From: Candidatus Woesearchaeota archaeon
GTDB lineage: Archaea; Nanobdellota; Nanobdellia; Woesearchaeales; GW2011-AR4
Reading direction: 5' to 3'
Length of the DNA stretch: 8,691 nucleotides
Assembly: GCA_016211245.1 (NCBI GenBank)
Contig: JACQSQ010000039.1
Span: 1-8,691, forward strand
This document shows, one piece after another, positions 5,092-8,691 of this stretch (position 1 is the stretch's first letter; the number at the start of each line of letters is the position of its first letter). Made by a program: the position numbers and the translations under genes. The notes below the pieces were generated by a model. That model was not told the origin of the DNA. It searched no databases and was given only the letters and a program-made list of their open reading frames with translations.

Positions 5092-5817
5092 ATGCAAAAT
5101 CTAATTTTAATTTACAACAGGCTGTATTCGCATTTCGGTTCGCAGCACTGGTGGCCTGTGACTGGGGAAGGCAAGCTAAACCCAGAATATTCTGACGGCC
5201 CTAAAAATGAAAAGCAGCAACTTGAAGTTTGCTTTGGGGCTATACTTACCCAGAGCACAAGCTGGAAAAATGTTGAAAAGGCAATAATAAATTTAAACAA
5301 GAGCAATTTAATTGACATCAATAAAATATCGAAAATTGAAAATGAAAGGTTTGCAAAAATAATAAAGTCCAGCGGCTACCACAACCAAAAAGCAAAAAAA
5401 TTGAAGAATTTCTGCGAATTTTTATTAAAAAAGTATGATGGAAGACTGGATAAATTGTTTAAAAATAATATAGCGGTCCTCAGAGAACAATTATTGTCCG
5501 TAAATGGAATCGGCCCTGAAACAGCTGACTCGATAATTCTTTATGCCGCCAAGAAGCCAATTTTCGTGGTTGATGCCTACACAAAAAAGATATTTAACAG
5601 AATCGGGTTCAATGAGGGAACATATGATGAGCTCCAGCAATTATTCCATAAATCGCTTCCAAATAGCGAAAAGTTATTTAATGAGTACCACGCATTGCTG
5701 GTAGAATTAGGAAAGCATATATGCAAAAAGCAGCCATTATGCCGCGCATGCCCAATAAGCAGTCAGTGTGATTATGTCAAAAAAAGAGCACAAAAATTAA
5801 AATGGCTATGTCTATAA
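5092..5817 (+). CDS. Endonuclease III-family (HhH-GPD) DNA glycosylase with Fe-S motif
   Basis: The 241-residue protein removes damaged bases in base excision repair. WWP (20-22) and FGAILTQSTSWKNVEKA (48-64) are typical of the branch called endonuclease III-related proteins, which includes the 3-methyladenine glycosylase MagIII. A helix-hairpin-helix follows (VNGIGPETADSIIL, 137-150), then the catalytic Asp161 in FVVDAYTKK. The position of endonuclease III's catalytic Lys (GVGRKTA) is Glu143 here, so it should act as a glycosylase without AP-lyase activity. Cys211, 217, 220 and 226 (C-x5-C-x2-C-x5-C) would hold a 4Fe-4S cluster. The substrate (alkylated, oxidised or other bases) is unknown. 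Its 3' end overlaps the next small gene by 16 nt. Confidence 0.92.
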   Translation: MQNLILIYNRLYSHFGSQHWWPVTGEGKLNPEYSDGPKNEKQQLEVCFGAILTQSTSWKNVEKAIINLNKSNLIDINKISKIENERFAKIIKSSGYHNQKAKKLKNFCEFLLKKYDGRLDKLFKNNIAVLREQLLSVNGIGPETADSIILYAAKKPIFVVDAYTKKIFNRIGFNEGTYDELQQLFHKSLPNSEKLFNEYHALLVELGKHICKKQPLCRACPISSQCDYVKKRAQKLKWLCL

Positions 5818-5957
5818 TCGTAACAGCGATTCTTGTTTATCTCCTAATAATGTTTATAGTGCATGAAATGTTCAAGAAATTCTTCCACATGATAATATTT
5901 ATAGGGCTTCTCCTTCTTGCTGCGGCTTTGGGTTATATAAGCCTGAAAGGATTCTGA
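5802..5957 (+). CDS. Small two-helix membrane protein
   Basis: I translated 51 residues from the ATG at 5802 in a frame different from the glycosylase, overlapping its last 16 nt. Two hydrophobic helices (about 4-20 and 30-46) are joined by a short HEMFKKFFH linker, and the tail is SLKGF. An alternative start is Met3 at 5808. There is no promoter before it, so it would be read from the glycosylase transcript by translational coupling. It ends 39 nt before the ATG of a large membrane-anchored protein. I do not recognise a family. The uninterrupted hydrophobic pattern makes a real gene likely. Confidence 0.6.
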   Translation: MAMSIIVTAILVYLLIMFIVHEMFKKFFHMIIFIGLLLLAAALGYISLKGF

Positions 5958-5966
5958 TTAAAAAAG

Positions 5967-5974
5967 TATTTAAA
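5967..5974 (+). promoter_or_regulatory. TATA box of the coiled-coil protein gene
   Basis: TATTTAAA lies 22 nt before the ATG at 5997, predicting a leaderless message separate from the upstream glycosylase unit. Confidence 0.65.
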
Positions 5975-5996
5975 GCGAGTTCTCTAGAGTTAAATT

Positions 5997-7751
5997 ATGG
6001 CTCTTTCAGATTACATACCATTCAGCCTTCCATCTGGGTTTAGTTTTGAGTATATTGCAACGATAGGCGGCGCAGTTTTAGCCCTGGGGGTTGGAGTAGC
6101 GGTAATTATTGCACTGAGGAACAGATCCGACGATTTTGGGACTACCGGGGAAAAATCAGAGATAAATCTAGCAGGGCTTTGGCGCTATAGACGACTGCTG
6201 CGTCAAATCCAAAAGCTTGAAACCAGGGCAAAGAACGCTGAAAAGGCACTAAGAAAAGCTGAAAAAGGCGAAGAAGGCGCGGCAGCAAGCAAAAGCGAGC
6301 AAAGGGCAGACCAAGCAGTTGAGCAGGGAGCAAAGGCAGCAGAACTTGAAGCGAAGGCTGAAGAAGACACGACAGCAGTTGAAGGCAGAGTTCTTGGCAT
6401 AGAAGCCTCGCTAAAGGAGATTTTAAGGGCAATAATTGAATATGCGCACAGAAAAGGCAACAATGTCGTTGGGCAAGAAAGGCAGGCCAAAGTTCTCGAG
6501 GAGGTTCTAAGGAAGATAGAAAACATAGTAAGCCATCCGGATATCGACAGCACAATCCTGCCTTACTTAGAGGAATTCCTGCAGCAGCTCACAGCAGCCT
6601 TCAGCCAAGACGCCGCATTAGAAAAAGACAAAGAAAAAGCCATATCCGAGCTTGTAAGGAAAGCCAGGCAGCCTGTAAGAGTTATGAAACGATCGATATC
6701 TGGCGCAAAAAGAAAGCTGAGGAAACTGAGAAGCGCAAGAAGAAAGACTCAAAGAAGCTTCAAAAAAGAGTTCAGCAAAGAAATTTTTTCATTGAATGCG
6801 AAGAGAAAAGAGCTAAAGCTCCTTAAGAGGACGAAAGATGCCGACCCAAGCATTATAGCCAGCCTGGAAGCTGAAACCAGCTTAATGAAACAGCAGATGG
6901 GCGAGATGCAGCAAATCTACAGGCAGCTTCGCATTGCAAGCGCATTCGTCAGGAAAGGCTCCAGGCAGATGAAAAGCCTGCTGCAGTATGTTATAAGGAA
7001 TGAAAAGGACTTGGCAAGATTTGAAAAGGCGTTGGAAGAAAGAAAAAAGCAAATCAAGAACAGGTCAAGGAAGCTTGAGGACGCAGTCGGCAACATGAGC
7101 CGCCTGATTGGATTTGAAGGGCGCGATCCTCACAAGCTGGTGCTGGATTTGTCAAGAGAAATGAGGCTGTATTTTGGGGCTTATGTGGAAATTCTTAACA
7201 ATGATATTGAATTTGACAACATTGTTAAGTCCATAACTGCCAAGGAATTTGTGATATCCCAGCAGATGGAAGCGTTCCAGCAGATTGCGATTGCAGTCAC
7301 CGAAAGCGAGAAGGCAGTTGAAAATGGAATTGGCGCAATAACAGAGCTTGTAAAAGCTATAACTGGCGAGGGCTCAAAAAGAAATATTGATTACATAGCC
7401 CAGCAGCTTAGAAATGCCATGAAAATCCTTGATTATCAAAAAGGGATTGAAGCCTTTATGAAAAGATTGGCATGGACAATGAAGGTTAAATCCCGGCAAG
7501 TGAATGCGCAGATGCAGGAGATAATAAATGAGGACGCGAAATTGCTGGCGCAAGTTCAGGCAGAGGAGCAAAGCAATTCTGAATATCTTGCTTCCCTGAT
7601 TGCCACTGCCGTCAGGCAGAAAATAAATGTGGAAAAAACATACATGAAACCTGCAGTTGCCTTTGGCCAAGAACTTGAAAAAGCAAATAACAAAGTGGCT
7701 AATGCTTATAATGCCGGAGTGAGGATAGAACAGATGGCTGCGGCCTCTTAA
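5997..7751 (+). CDS. Membrane-anchored long coiled-coil protein, function unknown
   Basis: The 584-residue protein has a short N-terminus (1-18), one membrane helix (about 19-40) and a basic flank (LRNRSDD), so by the positive-inside rule the remainder is cytoplasmic. Residues 62-130 form a charged Ala/Glu/Lys coiled coil with a low-complexity centre. 131-220 is helical and contains a proline break (HPDIDSTILPYLEEF, 180-194). 221-280 is strikingly basic (many Lys and Arg) and could contact nucleic acid or lipid. From 280 to the end the chain is almost entirely helical with heptad-like spacing. The layout recalls EzrA- or SMC-like scaffolds, but I see no Walker motif and no named domain. It has its own promoter and converges on dtdA with shared TTAA stop bases. 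Scaffold or cell-envelope function is inference only. Confidence 0.85.
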   Translation: MALSDYIPFSLPSGFSFEYIATIGGAVLALGVGVAVIIALRNRSDDFGTTGEKSEINLAGLWRYRRLLRQIQKLETRAKNAEKALRKAEKGEEGAAASKSEQRADQAVEQGAKAAELEAKAEEDTTAVEGRVLGIEASLKEILRAIIEYAHRKGNNVVGQERQAKVLEEVLRKIENIVSHPDIDSTILPYLEEFLQQLTAAFSQDAALEKDKEKAISELVRKARQPVRVMKRSISGAKRKLRKLRSARRKTQRSFKKEFSKEIFSLNAKRKELKLLKRTKDADPSIIASLEAETSLMKQQMGEMQQIYRQLRIASAFVRKGSRQMKSLLQYVIRNEKDLARFEKALEERKKQIKNRSRKLEDAVGNMSRLIGFEGRDPHKLVLDLSREMRLYFGAYVEILNNDIEFDNIVKSITAKEFVISQQMEAFQQIAIAVTESEKAVENGIGAITELVKAITGEGSKRNIDYIAQQLRNAMKILDYQKGIEAFMKRLAWTMKVKSRQVNAQMQEIINEDAKLLAQVQAEEQSNSEYLASLIATAVRQKINVEKTYMKPAVAFGQELEKANNKVANAYNAGVRIEQMAAAS

Positions 7752-8569
7752 CTCTTCCCGATTCTGTCTGCCCTGATCATTTCAATATTTAATCCCTTTA
7801 ATAGTTCTCCAATCCTCTCCTTCTCCGCTCCAAGCCCTTTCCAGTCCAAAACAAAGAAATCAATCTTCTCCTTTGTCCTGCTTAGAATCTGGCTTGTCAG
7901 GTCTTCATCCAAATCCTGCAGAGCATACTTTGGGCAGATATGGGAAAAAGCAATGTCAGTTTTCAGCATTATCTTGTTGAAATTGGCGCAGTAATGGGTC
8001 CCTCCAAGCCCGGCAGCAATTTTATAATTTTTATTGTCGTTTTCCAGCCCTTTCATTATGGCTTTTGCGATTATTTCTCCATTATTTTTTTCATTCCATT
8101 CCTTTTCAGTGCTCCCTATTTCTACAAAAACAGCAGGTTTCTCGACATAAGGCCCATGATGGGTTGCTTCCAAAGTAATTTCATAAGTTGTATCTTTTGC
8201 ATTTTCATTCAATTCTAGAAACATATTTTTCAATAAAACTGCAGAAGATAGGCATAACATTTTTTCCTTTCCGCCTAATCTTGCCTCGTTCCAGTTTCCT
8301 ATCGCATGAACTGCAAAGCTTGGGGTATTTTCCTTGCTTCTGTGCTTTGAGGCAAAAATAAGAAAATCAGCATTAATTCTTTTGTCAATATTTTCAGAGT
8401 AGACTAATTCATCATTCGTTAAATATAATTTTATATTTATATTCTGATAAACTTCATTGCCATCATATTTCTCATCTGTTTTTTCAAAATCAAATAATTT
8501 TATTAGGCTATTCCTTATGTTGATTCCTGCAGGATCTTTTGACGATGCGATGATTGCGAAATCCATCAT
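7748..8569 (-). CDS. dtdA: D-aminoacyl-tRNA deacylase, archaeal/plant type (DTD2)
   Basis: This enzyme hydrolyses D-amino acids from mischarged tRNA, a proofreading step that keeps proteins homochiral. The 273-residue protein carries the family's landmarks in order: ASSKDPAGINI (8-18), FASKHRS (72-78), VHAIGNW (87-93), ATHHGP (135-140) followed by FVEIGSTEKEW (148-158), and GLGGTHYC (187-194). Length is normal for the family, and all motifs are intact. The start is Met1 at 8569 or Met2 at 8566; both lie 21-24 nt from the TATA box, so the message is leaderless. The stop overlaps that of the convergent coiled-coil gene by 4 nt. It is unrelated in fold to bacterial DTD1. Confidence 0.95.
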   Translation of the reverse strand: MMDFAIIASSKDPAGINIRNSLIKLFDFEKTDEKYDGNEVYQNINIKLYLTNDELVYSENIDKRINADFLIFASKHRSKENTPSFAVHAIGNWNEARLGGKEKMLCLSSAVLLKNMFLELNENAKDTTYEITLEATHHGPYVEKPAVFVEIGSTEKEWNEKNNGEIIAKAIMKGLENDNKNYKIAAGLGGTHYCANFNKIMLKTDIAFSHICPKYALQDLDEDLTSQILSRTKEKIDFFVLDWKGLGAEKERIGELLKGLNIEMIRADRIGKS

Positions 8570-8590
8570 TATAAAGAAGAATGTGGTAAA

Positions 8591-8598
8591 TTATATAT
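8591..8598 (-). promoter_or_regulatory. TATA box of dtdA
   Basis: The minus strand reads ATATATAA, 21-24 nt before the two possible dtdA start codons. A 12-bp palindrome abuts its upstream side, where the BRE should be. Confidence 0.6.
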
Positions 8599-8599
8599 C

Positions 8600-8611
8600 C
8601 TTATCGATAAG
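8600..8611. promoter_or_regulatory. 12-bp perfect palindrome, operator candidate
   Basis: CTTATCGATAAG reads the same on both strands and lies one base upstream of the dtdA TATA box. A dimeric regulator bound here would block TFB/TBP access. Chance occurrence in A/T-rich DNA cannot be excluded. Confidence 0.35.
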
Positions 8612-8645
8612 TATTTAAATAAGTAATAAAATAACTAGAATTCTC

Positions 8646-8679
8646 TATTTAAATATAAAACTTCAATAAGATTTATAAA
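8646..8679 (+). promoter_or_regulatory. Tandem TATA-like boxes facing the right edge
   Basis: TATTTAAATA (8646-8655) and TTTATAAA (8672-8679) both face rightward. The second would place a start near 8700, so a plus-strand gene probably begins just outside the window. ATAAGTATTT occurs at 8607-8616 and again at 8679-8688. Confidence 0.4.
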
Positions 8680-8691
8680 TAAGTATTTTAA

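Noticed and set aside
6142..6555. Two long antisense frames opposite the coiled-coil gene
   Set aside because: Leu/Ser/Ala-rich translations are the expected complement of a Lys/Glu/Ala-rich coiled coil; neither has a promoter.
1..8691. CRISPR array, transposase, toxin-antitoxin or phage module
   Set aside because: No regularly spaced repeats, no DDE or recombinase motifs, and no recognisable toxin or virion protein on either strand.

Overview
The window is archaeal. It encodes ribosomal proteins eL37 and eS8, an Sm-like (LSm) RNA-binding protein, an archaeal-type D-aminoacyl-tRNA deacylase (DTD2) and a deoxyhypusine-synthase family enzyme. Most genes have an A/T-rich TATA box at a fixed short distance from the start codon and no Shine-Dalgarno site, as in leaderless archaeal transcription. 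Small proteins, tight or overlapping genes, moderate A+T content and many unrecognised proteins suggest a DPANN lineage (Woesearchaeota/Pacearchaeota-like). That placement is inference; no rRNA is present to confirm it.

Left part, minus strand (1-1737). At the very edge are 15 bases that look like the 5' end of a class II tRNA (Leu or Ser). They are preceded by a strong hairpin containing a second copy of the acceptor-like sequence. An A/T-rich 230-bp stretch with a second stem-loop follows, then the conserved pair eL37 + LSm, then a two-gene unit (small zinc ribbon and multi-pass membrane protein) whose genes overlap by 4 nt.

Middle (1738-4145). A divergent promoter region leads into an orphan 114-aa gene on the plus strand. 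Its 3' end overlaps a membrane-anchored PD-(D/E)XK protein related to Holliday junction resolvases. Next is the deoxyhypusine-synthase-like gene, divergent from the gene for eS8. Translation-related genes dominate here.

Right part (4146-8691). The plus strand carries an orphan 260-aa gene, an endonuclease III-family DNA glycosylase with an iron-sulfur motif, a 51-aa two-helix membrane protein that overlaps it, and a 584-aa membrane-anchored coiled-coil protein. The last converges on dtdA, and their stop codons share a TTAA. The right edge is an A/T-rich divergent promoter region with a 12-bp palindrome.

The genes do not form one obvious pathway. Protein synthesis and its quality control (eL37, eS8, LSm, DTD2, possibly hypusine formation) and DNA repair (glycosylase, resolvase-like nuclease) are mixed with lineage-specific membrane proteins. 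I found no CRISPR array, transposase, toxin-antitoxin pair or phage module. The best leads for something new are the tRNA-edge repeat/hairpin, the divergent DHS-like enzyme, and the membrane-anchored coiled-coil protein with its small membrane neighbour.
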